Notes: generated by a model from the letters alone, not told the origin. A DNA stretch of 64,000 bases from Xanthomonas pisi DSM 18956 (GCF_001010415.1 NZ_JPLE01000049.1:1-64000), one strand, 5' to 3'. Positions 25,462 to 34,334 are shown, counted from the stretch's first letter. Translations and numbers: made by a program.

Positions 25462-25960
25462 CTCCCTTCTCCCTTCGGGAGAAGGTGCCCCGCAGGGGCG
25501 GATGAGGGTACGTGCGCAGCCTGGTGTTGTCCGGCTGCACGAGGGCTACGCCCCGTACCCTCACCCCAACCCCTCTCCCGCAGGAGAGGGGCTTGAATCA
25601 GTCGCATTGCATGACGCTGCTCTGAGCGCGCACTGCATTACTCCCTTCTCCCCTCGGGAGAAGGTGCCCCGCAGGGGCAGATGAGGTTACGCGCGACGCC
25701 TGGCGGTGTTCGGCTGCACAAGGGCTACGCCCCGTACACTCACCCCAACCCCTCTCCCGCAGGAGAGGGGCTTGAATCAGTCGCATTGCATCACGCTGCT
25801 CTGAGCGCGCAACGCATTATTCCCTTCTCCCCCCGGGAGAAGGTGCCCCGCAGGGGCGGATGAGGGTACGAGCGAAGCCTGGTGTTGTTTGACTGCCCGA
25901 GTGCTTCGCCCCGCACCCGTACCTTCACCCCCAACCCTAACCCTAACCCCAACCCCCGCA
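25462..25960. repeat. 179-bp tandem repeat, about 2.7 copies, built of REP-like palindromes
   Basis: Units start at 25462, 25641 and 25820, an exact period of 179 bases, and the third is incomplete and diverges after about 110 bases. Each unit contains a CTTCTCCC/GGGAGAAG palindrome followed by GGTGCCCCGCAGGGGC, and a second CTCTCCCGCAGGAGAG palindrome. The third copy ends in CCCTAACC-type runs. The rest of the 632-base gap up to 26071 holds no supported gene. Confidence 0.93.
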
Positions 25961-26071
25961 GCGCGCACCAGTCCACACTTGCGGCGCGGGCGCTCCAAGA
26001 CACACGCACCAGTGGCGCACAAGCAATGCCTTCTTGCCCCACGGAAAGCGGAGCTTTGGATTCCGAGCGGA

Positions 26072-26455
26072 TCAGCGATCCACCACCTCAGGCTCCGGCG
26101 CACGCAGCGTGCGCCTGATCCACAGATAGCTGATGACGAAGGTCAGCACCATCGAGCCCGCATTCCACAGCAGCAGCTCACGCAACATCGGCGGGCCTTG
26201 CAGGAGATGCGCGTAATAGCGGCGATCCAGCAACGCGATCGCATGCGGCAGGAAGACGCTGATGAAGGGCGTCGGCACCGGGGCGACCAGCAAGGTGATG
26301 GCAGCGGCGAAGCTGCCCACTACCCATGGCGAGTTTCGCGGGCGCTTGCGCAGGCGCGCGGTGATCAACGAAAAGATCCACAACAACGGCATTGCCAGAA
26401 TCGCCCACAGCACCAGCAGCAAGGCCACTGCCAACACGCCCTGCAGACTCAACAT
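26072..26455 (-). CDS. Small integral membrane protein, unknown
   Basis: I do not recognise this 127-residue protein. It has three or four hydrophobic stretches: an N-terminal segment (LAVALLLVLWAILAMPLLW), one around residues 45-65, and one near residues 95-112. A short charged tail rich in Arg and Glu ends it. It starts eight bases after the zipA stop on the same strand and so is probably the last gene of the smc-zipA transcript. The position suggests a link with cell division or the envelope, but this is inference only. Confidence 0.65.
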   Translation of the reverse strand: MLSLQGVLAVALLLVLWAILAMPLLWIFSLITARLRKRPRNSPWVVGSFAAAITLLVAPVPTPFISVFLPHAIALLDRRYYAHLLQGPPMLRELLLWNAGSMVLTFVISYLWIRRTLRAPEPEVVDR

Positions 26456-26463
26456 CGCTTAAC

Positions 26464-27198
26464 TCACCAGCGCGGGGATTTGGTCAGCGGCGGTGCCTGG
26501 TGCTGACGATCATAGGCACGCAGTTCGTCGCGGATATGCGCCACGCGCTGGCGGCCCAGCGCATTGCGGCTGTCGTCCAGCACCACGCCGTCCAGCAACT
26601 CGGCCATGCGTTGTACGGTCGGCAACATCTTTTCCCAGGCGTCCAGCGCGGTCATCGGCGCCGGCAGGGTGAGGAAAAACGCGATCGCCGGCGTCTGCAT
26701 CTCGCGGATGTTGGCCATGTCGAAACTGCCCGGCTTGAGGATGCTGGCCATGCTGAAGATCGGCCCGCGTTCCGGGTGCCCTTCCACCAGGCGGTGGAAC
26801 ACATTCATGTGGCCGAACACCAGGCCAGTCTTTTCCGCGGCAACCACCACATCTTCGCCACGCAGGATCTGGCCCGCCTTGGCCGCCACGAACAGCGACA
26901 CGATCTTGTCGAAGTCCTGATTCGGGCGCTTGCCGACGTCGTTGCCGCCGGCCGCATCCTGCTCGTCCAGGTCGAGCTCGCTCTGTTCGGCGCCGCCTTC
27001 GCCGCGCTCGAACGCGTCTGCGTCAATGCCCGCATCGCCGGAAATCACCGGCTCGCGGCGTTCGCGCGGCTGGTTCTCGTCCTTGTCGACGCGCCGTCCC
27101 TGCGGCGCTTTCTTCGGGCGGCCGAACAGAAAAATTGCAGCGACCAGCAGCACTCCCGCGATCAGGATCCCGATCCGGATCATGGCCATGTCGGACAT
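26464..27198 (-). CDS. zipA: Cell division protein ZipA
   Basis: ZipA is an inner-membrane division protein that tethers FtsZ and helps stabilise the Z-ring. The 244-residue protein has an N-terminal membrane anchor (IRIGILIAGVLLVAAIFLFG), an acidic and basic linker of about 70 residues, and a C-terminal FtsZ-binding domain of about 140 residues with FGHMNVFHRL and FSMASILKPGSFD. The linker is shorter than in Escherichia coli. It lies 56 bases downstream of smc on the same strand, the order seen in many gammaproteobacteria. Confidence 0.93.
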   Translation of the reverse strand: MSDMAMIRIGILIAGVLLVAAIFLFGRPKKAPQGRRVDKDENQPRERREPVISGDAGIDADAFERGEGGAEQSELDLDEQDAAGGNDVGKRPNQDFDKIVSLFVAAKAGQILRGEDVVVAAEKTGLVFGHMNVFHRLVEGHPERGPIFSMASILKPGSFDMANIREMQTPAIAFFLTLPAPMTALDAWEKMLPTVQRMAELLDGVVLDDSRNALGRQRVAHIRDELRAYDRQHQAPPLTKSPRW

Positions 27199-27254
27199 TC
27201 AGCGTGCCTCCGCATAAGAGTGACAGGTGTCGATATTCCAGCAAGCATGGCACG

Positions 27255-30200
27255 TCATGCCGCACCCGCCAAACGCGCGGCTTCTTCCAGATCCACGCTG
27301 ACCAGGCGGCTGACGCCCGGCTCGCGCATGGTCACGCCGGACAACTGGCGCGCCGCTTCCATGGTCGCCTTGTTATGGCTGACGAACAGGAACTGCACCT
27401 TCTCGCTCATCTCGCGCACCATGTTGGCCAGGCGGCCGACATTGGCTTCGTCCAGCGGCGCGTCCACCTCGTCCAGCAGGCAGAACGGCGCCGGGTTGAG
27501 CTGGAAGATCGCAAACACCAGCGCCACCGCGGTCATCGCCTTTTCGCCGCCGGACAGCAGCGAAATGCTGGACACGCGCTTGCCCGGCGGACGCGCCATG
27601 ATGGTCACGCCGGTGTCGAGCAGGTCTTCGCCGGTGAGTTCCAGATACGCGTGCCCGCCGCCGAACAGGCGCGGATACAGCGCCTGCACCCCAGAGTTGA
27701 CGCGATCGAAGGTGTCCTTGAAACGGCCACGGGTTTCGCGGTCGATCTTGCGGATGGCTTCTTCCAGCGTTTCCAGTGCGGTGTTGAGGTCCAGGTTCTG
27801 CGCGTCCAGATATTCCGAACGCTGCGCGGCCTCGCCGTATTCCTGGATCGCCGCCAGGTTCACCGGTTCCAGGCGCCGCATGCGGCCGTCGATCTGGTTC
27901 ACCGCCGCTTCCCATTCGGCCACGTTGGCGGACTCGGACAGGCCGTTGACCACGTCTTCGAGCACGAAGCCGGCCTTGACCACTGCGGCAGACAACTGTT
28001 CGGCGTTGAGCACCAGCGCCTGTTGATCGAGCTTGCGCTGGTTGATGCGTTCGCGCTGCGCCAGCGCCTGTTCGTCGCGCTGCTGGCGGGTCTGCTCGAA
28101 GCTGCGCAGCTCGCCGTCGATGCTGTCGAGCAGCGTGCGCGTTTCGCTGAGCACACGCTCGGTGCGGACGCGCTCGCTGAGCGCGGCCTGATGTTCGTGC
28201 TCCAGCGTTTCCACCGGCGAGTCGCCATCGCTGAGCTGGGCGACCAGATCCTCCAGACGCGTGTCCAGCTGGCCGCGCTGGCTGTCCATGCGCTCCAGGG
28301 TCTGGCTGAGCGAAGTGATCTGGGTGCGCTGCGATTCCAGCGTGAGCGCCAGCGCATGCATTGCGTCGCGCACGCCGCGTGCGGCATCGCGGGCCTGGTC
28401 ACGGCCATCGGTGAGCTGGCGGCGTTCGTCCTCCAGCGCCTGACGCGTGCCTTGCAGATCGCCCATCAGGGTGACCGCGTCTTCGAGTTTCGCACGGGCC
28501 TCGCGGGCCTGTTCGCGGCTGGTGTCCAGCGTTTCCAGCAACTGCGACAACTCGCTTTCGATGCGCTCGATGCGCGTGCGCGCGGCATCGACCTTGCCCT
28601 GCTGGCTCTGCAACTGGCCGGCCAGTTCCGACACGCTGCGGTGCGCCATGTACAGCTGGCGCTGCGCATCTTCGCGCTGCTGTTCGGCGGCCAGGGATTG
28701 CTCGCGGAAGCTGCTGAGGCGCTGCTCAAGTTCGGCTTCGCGCTCCTGCAGCGTTTCGATCTGCGCACGCAGTTCCTGGATTTCGCGCTCGCGCAGCAAG
28801 GCACCCTGCTTGGCCGCGCCGGAGCGCGATACGCGCACCCAGCCCTCGCCCAGGCGCTCGCCGTTGCGGGTAATGACCGAGTCGCCCTCCGGCAACGAGA
28901 CCTGCAGCGCGCGTGCGGCCTGCAGATCGTCGGCGGCGTGCAACCGCGCCAGCAGGCGACGAATCGCGATCGGCCCCTGTACTTTCGCCGCCAATGAGGT
29001 CGGTGCGAAGGTGGCGGCATCGGCGGCACTGGACACCAGCGCGATGCGGCCTTCGCCCAACTCGCCCAGCGCGTCGACCAGTTGCTCGGGCGCATCCACC
29101 AGCACGCCTTCGATCAACTGTCCCAGCGCGCTTTCGACGGTATTTTCCCAGCCGCTCTCCACGCTGATACGCTCGCCCACGCGCGCTGCCGAATCCAGCC
29201 CGCGCGACTTCAGCCACGCCACCGCCGCGCCCTGCTCCTGGCCGAGGGCGGCCTGCTGCAGGGTTTCCAGCGACGACAGCCGGCCACGCGCGGCCTGCGC
29301 CTGCTTGCGCACTTCGGCCAGCTCGCCCTGGCTGGCGCGCTGCTGCTCCTGCAGCCCGGCGAGCGCGTGCTTGCGCGCTTCGACCTGCTCGGTCAGCCCG
29401 TCCAGCGAGGTCTTCTGGGTTTCGTGGCGCAGCTCGATCTGTTCGAACGCCTCGGCCAGCGCGTCCAGATCCAGCCCGGCACGTTCGTTCACCAACGCTT
29501 CGCGGCGGCGGTCGGCTTCCAGCGACTGGCGGTCCAGGTAATCGACACGGGTACGCTCCACCTCGCCGGCGCGCGAGGCTTCGCCGGTGTCGCGGTTATG
29601 GGTTTCCCAGCGTTGCTGCCAGTCGGCCAGCCGCGCTTCGGCTTCGCGCAGCGATTCCTGGCGGAACTCATGATCCTCGCGCAGCTGTTCCAGCTGCGGC
29701 TCGGCCGCATCCACGGCCTCGCGCAGCACCGCCAGTTTTGCCGAGTCGCCGCTGATGTGCTGGGTCAGTTCCTGCAACTGGCTTTGCGCCTCGTCACGGG
29801 CCTTGTGCAAGCGATGCGAGAGTTCGCGCTGATGCTGGATCTGCTGCTCGATGCGCGCCAGCGCGCTGCCCACCTGGTACACATCGGCTTGTGCCTTGGC
29901 CACCGCCTCGGCGGCTTCTTCGCGGCGCACGCGCCCGGTTTCGATCCGCGCCTCGGCATCGCGCTGGTCGGCGATCAGCTGCTGCAGGCGGGTTTCTTCC
30001 TGATTCAATTTTTCGCGCAGGCCCTGCAATTGCCCGTCCAGGCCGCGGTACTCCAGCGCCTTCCACTCGGCATCCTTGATCCGCCGTTCTTCCTGCAAGG
30101 CCTGGTACTGCTCGGCCTGGCGCGCCTGGCGCTGCAGATGCGCCAGCTGCTTGGTGATTTCTTCGCGCAGGTCGCCCAGGCGGTCGAGGTTTTCACGGGT

Positions 30201-30758
30201 GTGGCGGATGCGGGTTTCGGTTTCCTTGCGGCGTTCCTTGTACTTGGAAATGCCGGCGGCCTCTTCCAGATACACGCGCAGGTCTTCCGGGCGCGCCTCG
30301 ATGATCTGGCTGATCATGCCCTGCTCGATGATCGAGTAGCTGCGCGGACCCAGGCCGGTCCCCAGGAACAGGTCGGTGATGTCGCGACGCCGGCACTTGG
30401 TGCCGTTGAGGTAATAGGCGCTGTTGCCGTCGCGGCTGACCAGGCGCTTGACCGAGATCTCGTTGAACGAGGCGAACTCGCCGGTGATGGTGTGATCGGA
30501 GTTGTCGAAGATCAGTTCCACCGTCGCCTGCGACACCGGCTTGCGCGCCGAGGATCCGGAAAAGATCACGTCGGTCAGCGAGTCGCCACGCAGCCGGCTG
30601 GCCGAGCTTTCGCCCATCACCCAGCGCACCGCATCGATGATGTTGGACTTGCCGCAGCCATTGGGACCGACGATGCCGGTCATGTTGGTGGGCAGGTGCA
30701 ATGTGGTCGGGTCGACGAACGACTTGAAACCGGACAACTTGATCGTGGACAGGCGCAT
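27255..30758 (-). CDS. smc: Chromosome segregation protein SMC
   Basis: SMC forms the ATP-driven ring that condenses and segregates chromosomes with ScpA and ScpB. The ATG at MRLSTIKLSGFKSF gives 1167 residues, the normal size. Walker A is GPNGCGKSN at residues 31-39. Two long coiled coils flank a hinge domain around residues 520-640. The C-terminal head has the LSGGEKAMTAVAL signature and the CLLDEVDAPLDEANV Walker B. The frame extends upstream without a start that fits the family. Neither scpA nor scpB is in the window. Confidence 0.97.
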   Translation of the reverse strand: MRLSTIKLSGFKSFVDPTTLHLPTNMTGIVGPNGCGKSNIIDAVRWVMGESSASRLRGDSLTDVIFSGSSARKPVSQATVELIFDNSDHTITGEFASFNEISVKRLVSRDGNSAYYLNGTKCRRRDITDLFLGTGLGPRSYSIIEQGMISQIIEARPEDLRVYLEEAAGISKYKERRKETETRIRHTRENLDRLGDLREEITKQLAHLQRQARQAEQYQALQEERRIKDAEWKALEYRGLDGQLQGLREKLNQEETRLQQLIADQRDAEARIETGRVRREEAAEAVAKAQADVYQVGSALARIEQQIQHQRELSHRLHKARDEAQSQLQELTQHISGDSAKLAVLREAVDAAEPQLEQLREDHEFRQESLREAEARLADWQQRWETHNRDTGEASRAGEVERTRVDYLDRQSLEADRRREALVNERAGLDLDALAEAFEQIELRHETQKTSLDGLTEQVEARKHALAGLQEQQRASQGELAEVRKQAQAARGRLSSLETLQQAALGQEQGAAVAWLKSRGLDSAARVGERISVESGWENTVESALGQLIEGVLVDAPEQLVDALGELGEGRIALVSSAADAATFAPTSLAAKVQGPIAIRRLLARLHAADDLQAARALQVSLPEGDSVITRNGERLGEGWVRVSRSGAAKQGALLREREIQELRAQIETLQEREAELEQRLSSFREQSLAAEQQREDAQRQLYMAHRSVSELAGQLQSQQGKVDAARTRIERIESELSQLLETLDTSREQAREARAKLEDAVTLMGDLQGTRQALEDERRQLTDGRDQARDAARGVRDAMHALALTLESQRTQITSLSQTLERMDSQRGQLDTRLEDLVAQLSDGDSPVETLEHEHQAALSERVRTERVLSETRTLLDSIDGELRSFEQTRQQRDEQALAQRERINQRKLDQQALVLNAEQLSAAVVKAGFVLEDVVNGLSESANVAEWEAAVNQIDGRMRRLEPVNLAAIQEYGEAAQRSEYLDAQNLDLNTALETLEEAIRKIDRETRGRFKDTFDRVNSGVQALYPRLFGGGHAYLELTGEDLLDTGVTIMARPPGKRVSSISLLSGGEKAMTAVALVFAIFQLNPAPFCLLDEVDAPLDEANVGRLANMVREMSEKVQFLFVSHNKATMEAARQLSGVTMREPGVSRLVSVDLEEAARLAGAA

Positions 30759-30940
30759 GGAAACAGGGATCTCGGTCAACGGCGCGGGGCACGCCATCGG
30801 GTCGGGGTTGCAAAGGCGTCGCGCTGGCCGACAAGACGCCAGCAACACGGGCCACGCGAACGATTGACGTTGAGTATAACGGCCGGGCACGGCGGACACC
30901 GGCAGGCTCGCCAGCGCCGGTGCCGGGAGGCCGCGTCGAT

Positions 30941-31912
30941 TCAGACCCTGCGCTGTGCCCGGCCCCTTGCCGGCAACCCGACCACCTCCCGCAAGACGGC
31001 CCGCAACGACGCCTGGAACACCGGCGCATGGTGCAGCGCAGGGAACTCGCGGTAACGCACATCCAGCCCCTGCAGCGCCATCAGGCGCCGGCCAAGCTGC
31101 ACTGCGGCATCGGCCGGCGCGCCCTGGATCGCGGCCAGCAGCGCGACGCGATCGGAGTCATCGCGGCGGCGCGCATCGATCTGCCCGGCCCGCTCCGCGC
31201 CGCCAAGAAACAGCCACAGCCGCGCGGCATGACGCAGTCCGCGCGCGGCCAGCGCGTGTTCGGGCGTGCCCAGCAGGGCGCCCTGCCCCCACCAGAGCGA
31301 CGGACTGGCGGCCGCAAAATCGGTAAACCAGCCCTCGTCGGCATACAGCGCGTGCAGGACGAACAGGCCGGCCAGCGAGTGACCCCACAGCGCCTGCCGC
31401 CTGCGATCCAGTCGTACGCGCTGCGCCAGCGCGGGCACCGCCTTTTGCAGCAGCGCAGCGTGCAGCGCCTGCGCGCCGCCGCCCACCAGCCCCGCAGCGG
31501 CACCGGGAGCGGCAAGGAATGGATGATCGGCCGGCTGGAACGTGTAATGGCGAGCCCGGGTGGGCAAGTCGATCAGCAGCGCGTGGTCGGCGTCGACAAA
31601 GACCAGCACCGGCGGCACGGGCAGGCGCGCCAGGCGCCACAGCGTCACAGGATCGAACAGGCCCAGCGCCCGGTTGCCGTCCAGCATCCACAGCGCCGGA
31701 GCGCCACGCCTGGGCGTTGCCGCGTGCGGAATCGCGAAACGGATGCGCCAGCGACAGGCGTCATTGTCGCCAACCGGCACGCTGACGCTGCCGAAGCGAT
31801 ACCCGCGCGCCAATGGCGAACGACCGCTTGTCAGCGCCGCGCCCAGCCGTAACCGGCCATTGCCCGGCCTGGGGGATTGCGCATTGATTCCGCGCCATGT
31901 CGTCGGGCTCAT
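30941..31912 (-). CDS. Alpha/beta-hydrolase, probable esterase of the Fes/IroE type
   Basis: This protein of about 323 residues belongs to the putative-esterase alpha/beta-hydrolase family. The nucleophile elbow is GHSLAGLF, preceded by LWMLDGN and FVDAD segments typical of enterobactin-esterase-like enzymes, and followed by ASPSLWWG. A histidine near the C-terminus (PALHHAPV) probably completes the triad. No signal peptide is seen with this start. The start is uncertain, as an ATG 69 bases further upstream is also possible. No siderophore genes are adjacent, so a siderophore substrate is only a guess from family resemblance. Confidence 0.72.
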   Translation of the reverse strand: MSPTTWRGINAQSPRPGNGRLRLGAALTSGRSPLARGYRFGSVSVPVGDNDACRWRIRFAIPHAATPRRGAPALWMLDGNRALGLFDPVTLWRLARLPVPPVLVFVDADHALLIDLPTRARHYTFQPADHPFLAAPGAAAGLVGGGAQALHAALLQKAVPALAQRVRLDRRRQALWGHSLAGLFVLHALYADEGWFTDFAAASPSLWWGQGALLGTPEHALAARGLRHAARLWLFLGGAERAGQIDARRRDDSDRVALLAAIQGAPADAAVQLGRRLMALQGLDVRYREFPALHHAPVFQASLRAVLREVVGLPARGRAQRRV

Positions 31913-31979
31913 CGGTCGCGGCTCGCCACCGCCGTACAGCGCTTGAGAACGATCGGCAGCATGCCGTGCCCAAATGCAC

Positions 31980-32003
31980 AACGGGCGCCCTGAGGCGCCC
32001 GTT
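31980..32003 (-). terminator. Hairpin at the end of the rpsF-rpsR-rplI operon
   Basis: AACGGGCGCC and GGCGCCCGTT form a perfect ten-base stem around a four-base loop, 61 bases after rplI. A T-rich but interrupted sequence follows on the minus strand, so it is a plausible though not ideal intrinsic terminator. It also separates rplI from the esterase gene. Confidence 0.72.
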
Positions 32004-32064
32004 GTTGTTGCCGCAAGCGAACTGTTCCGTTAGGTCAGCGTCGCCCAGATGCCACTGACCAGGA

Positions 32065-32514
32065 TCAGGCGTCGGATTCGACGATGACCTTGACGGTGGT
32101 TTCGACATCGGCATGCAGGTGCAGCACAACGTCGTACTCGCCGACATTGCGGAATGCGCCTTCGCCAAGGATCACTTCGCTCTTTTCCAGCGGCAGACCG
32201 GCGGCGGTGAACGCCTCGGCGATATCGCGCGGGCCAACCGAGCCGTACAGCTTGCCTTCGGTCGACGCGTGCGCGCCGATGGTGACGCTGGCGCCTTCAA
32301 ACTTGGTGGCGCGGCCCTGTGCATCGGCCAGGATGGTATTGGCCTTGGCTTCGTACTCGGCGCGCTTGGTTTCGAACGCTTCGACGTTGGCAGCGGTGGC
32401 CGGGACGGCCTTGCCCTGCGGCACGAGGAAGTTACGGCCGTAGCCCGGCTTGACGCTGACCTTGTCGCCCAGATTGCCCAGGTTGGTCACTTTCTGCAGA
32501 AGAATCAGATCCAT
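32065..32514 (-). CDS. rplI: 50S ribosomal protein L9
   Basis: L9 binds 23S rRNA at the base of the L1 stalk and helps keep the reading frame. The 149-residue protein starts [19 protein letters not shown] and has the usual [13 protein letters not shown] motif, a connecting helix rich in Ala, Glu and Lys, and a C-terminal domain ending VKVIVESDA. The length matches the family. It is the third gene of the rpsF-rpsR-rplI group but is separated from rpsR by an unusually long, structured gap of 289 bases. Confidence 0.98.
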   Translation of the reverse strand: MDLILLQKVTNLGNLGDKVSVKPGYGRNFLVPQGKAVPATAANVEAFETKRAEYEAKANTILADAQGRATKFEGASVTIGAHASTEGKLYGSVGPRDIAEAFTAAGLPLEKSEVILGEGAFRNVGEYDVVLHLHADVETTVKVIVESDA

Positions 32515-32586
32515 GGTGGTGCTCCGTTATTCGTTAGCGCGGGCGCTTTGGCCGACGCAACGTTTGCTGTCCGAATAGGAGAAGCC

Positions 32587-32622
32587 GGGAATCGGGATTG
32601 GGGAATCGGGAGTCGTAAGAGC
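32587..32622. repeat. GGGAATC-type heptamer tract between rpsR and rplI
   Basis: About four imperfect units of GGGAATC/GGGATTG/GGGAGTC are followed by GTAAGAGC. The tract and flank match the array after the coiled-coil protein gene, so this is a dispersed element, here inside a ribosomal protein operon. Confidence 0.8.
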
Positions 32623-32670
32623 CCGACCGGCACCGCACCTTTAATTACCGGACTTCTATCAATTTAGTAA

Positions 32671-32741
32671 CCCGCACATGGATGTGCGGGCTTTTGTGAG
32701 GGACTCACATACAGCCGTGCGGCTTCTGTGAGGGACTCACA
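32671..32741. other. Cluster of hairpins in the rpsR-rplI spacer
   Basis: CCCGCACAT and ATGTGCGGG form a nine-base stem. Two identical TGTGAG-GGA-CTCACA hairpins follow at 32695-32709 and 32727-32741, with a small AGCCG-TG-CGGCT hairpin between them. The transcript from rpsR to rplI would carry all of these. No strong T-run follows on the minus strand. Confidence 0.8.
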
Positions 32742-32803
32742 CAAAATCGTGCGTATCTTGCGAAAGGAGCCGCGCAAATGGCGGACTCCTAACGCGGGAT
32801 TAC

Positions 32804-33034
32804 TTAGACGTCGTGGTTGTCCGTGTACGGAATCAGCGCCAGGAAACGCGAGCGCTTGACGGCCGTCGCCAGCTGACGCTGGTACTTGGACTTGGTACCG
32901 GTCACGCGGCTCGGCACGATCTTGCCGTTCTCGGTGAGGTACTGGCGCAGGGTGTTGAGATCCTTGTAATCGATCTCTTTGACGCCCTCGGCGGTGAACT
33001 TGCAGAACTTGCGACGACGGAAGAACTTGGACAT
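32804..33034 (-). CDS. rpsR: 30S ribosomal protein S18
   Basis: S18 joins the 30S platform as a heterodimer with S6. The 76-residue protein has the standard start [13 protein letters not shown], the [18 protein letters not shown] segment and the basic [20 protein letters not shown] region. It starts 11 bases after rpsF, so the partner proteins are made together. Confidence 0.98.
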   Translation of the reverse strand: MSKFFRRRKFCKFTAEGVKEIDYKDLNTLRQYLTENGKIVPSRVTGTKSKYQRQLATAVKRSRFLALIPYTDNHDV

Positions 33035-33045
33035 GACAGCGCTCC

Positions 33046-33477
33046 TTAAGCGGCTTCGGCGTTGTCGCCGTCGGTATCGGTGGCAGCGGGGGCTTCGCCC
33101 TCTTCATCGTCACGACGACGACGCTCGCTACGCTCGGGCTTGTCGCCCTTCTCGTCCTTGCTCTTCATGATCAGCGACTGCTCGGTGTCCGGGCCATCGC
33201 GCTTGACGACCAAGTGACGCAGCACCGCATCGTTGAAGCGGAAGCTTTCCACCAGCTCGCTCAGCACGGTCTGGTCGACTTCGATGTTGAGCAGCACGTA
33301 GTGCGCCTTCACCAGGTTCTGGATCGGGTAGGCCAGCTGACGACGGCCCCAGTCTTCCAGACGGTGGATGGTGCCGTTACCGCCCTCGATCAGCGACTTG
33401 TAGCGCTCGATCATGGCCGGGACCTGCTCGCTCTGGTCCGGATGGACCAGGAACACGACTTCGTAATGACGACTCAT
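33046..33477 (-). CDS. rpsF: 30S ribosomal protein S6
   Basis: S6 is the partner of S18 in the 30S platform. The 143-residue protein starts [20 protein letters not shown] and has the ferredoxin-like fold marks [14 protein letters not shown] and HYVLLNIEV. The tail of about 40 residues is highly charged (Arg- and Lys-rich, then Asp- and Glu-rich) and is the part that in other bacteria receives glutamate additions from RimK. It begins the operon, and a structured leader lies 41 bases upstream. Confidence 0.98.
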   Translation of the reverse strand: MSRHYEVVFLVHPDQSEQVPAMIERYKSLIEGGNGTIHRLEDWGRRQLAYPIQNLVKAHYVLLNIEVDQTVLSELVESFRFNDAVLRHLVVKRDGPDTEQSLIMKSKDEKGDKPERSERRRRDDEEGEAPAATDTDGDNAEAA

Positions 33478-33517
33478 GTTGTTTTACCTTTCGGATGTGG
33501 CCACGTGGGCCGGACAG

Positions 33518-33550
33518 CTCCCCGGTGGTCCGCGCAAGCGGCCGGTGGAG
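33518..33550 (-). promoter_or_regulatory. Candidate S6:S18-binding leader structure before rpsF
   Basis: On the minus strand CUCC pairs with GGAG to close a 33-base element. Inside it CCGC pairs with GCGG around a UUGC loop. The unpaired sides carry ACCGG and ACCACCGG. Leaders of rpsF in many bacteria contain a small stem with a similar conserved CCG/ACC pattern that mimics the 16S rRNA site of S6:S18 and gives feedback control. The match is by memory of that pattern, not by a covariance search. Confidence 0.5.
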
Positions 33551-33639
33551 CAAGGGTTCCCACCCGGAATCGGGCAGGAAGCAGGAAAGTATGGCAGTTC
33601 AGGGGTTTAGCCGCAACCGGGCACTGCGACGGAGGCTTT

Positions 33640-33985
33640 GAAGCCCCTCTCCCGTCGGGAGAACAACCGTCTTGATCGACTGATGACGCCAACTGCCAGT
33701 TGGGTTGGGATGAAGGTACGGCCAAGCTTTCGTGTCGTTCAACCTGCGCCGGGCTTGGTACGTACCCTCATCCGGCGCTGCGCGCCACCTTCTCCCGCCT
33801 TGCGGGAGAAGGACAAAAGGACAAACAAGTCGAGCTGCCGCTTAAAGCCTCTCTCCCATCGGGAGAGGGGTTGGGGTGAGGGTCCGGGGGCGAAGCCCGC
33901 GCTGAATTCGACGGCTCATGGCTTCGCCCCGCACCCTCATCCGCCCTTCGGGCACCTTCTCCCGCAGGGAGAAGGGACAGCGCGC
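33640..33985. repeat. Cluster of REP-like palindromes upstream of rpsF
   Basis: The block holds CTCTCCCGTCGGGAGA, CTTCTCCCGCCTTGCGGGAGAAG, CTCTCCCATCGGGAGAG and CTTCTCCCGCAGGGAGAAG palindromes, with TACCCTCATCCG and GGGTGAGGGTCC linkers. The same modules make up the 179-bp repeat near 25.5 kb. The rest of the 518-base gap from 33478 to 33995 contains the rpsF leader and no supported gene. Confidence 0.88.
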
Positions 33986-33995
33986 GCCGGCGAGC

Positions 33996-34334
33996 TCAGC
34001 GATGCTCGGCTTCGGTCGTAAAGCTCTCCCCGCAGCCGCACTCGGCGGTGGCATTGGGATTGCTGAAGGTGAAGGTCTCGCTCAGCCCGTGCTTGCCGAA
34101 GTCGATGCAGGTCCCGTCTACCAGCGGCAGGCTGGTCGGATCGACGAAAATGCGGACCCCACCCTGCTCGAACACTGCATCGTCATCGCGCTTCTCGCGC
34201 GCCAGGTCGGTGACATGGCCCCAGCCCGAACAACCGGTCTTGGTCACGCCAAAGCGCAGACCCAGCGTCCCCGGGGTCTGCTGCACGAAACGCTGCACGC
34301 GCTCCAGCGCGGCGGGGGTAAGGCTGATGGCCAT
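33996..34334 (-). CDS. IscA/SufA-type iron-sulfur cluster assembly protein
   Basis: This 112-residue A-type carrier protein would hold and deliver Fe-S clusters to target enzymes. It has the conserved first cysteine Cys35 in TKTGCSGWGH and the C-terminal CGCGESF motif, the three ligands of the family, and LVDGTCIDFG between them. The chosen ATG at MAISLTPAAL gives the family length. The frame extends well upstream but overlaps no known domain. It stands alone here, away from isc or suf genes, so IscA, ErpA and SufA identities cannot be separated with confidence. Confidence 0.9.
   Translation of the reverse strand: MAISLTPAALERVQRFVQQTPGTLGLRFGVTKTGCSGWGHVTDLAREKRDDDAVFEQGGVRIFVDPTSLPLVDGTCIDFGKHGLSETFTFSNPNATAECGCGESFTTEAEHR

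Noticed and set aside
25462-25960. Possible CRISPR array
   Set aside because: The repeat unit is 179 bases, units are contiguous with no unique spacers, and no cas genes are near. It is a tandem duplication of REP-like modules.
25925-25962. Telomere-like CCCTAA runs
   Set aside because: Only two or three imperfect units occur at the decayed end of the repeat block in what looks like circular chromosomal DNA, so a telomeric role is not credible.
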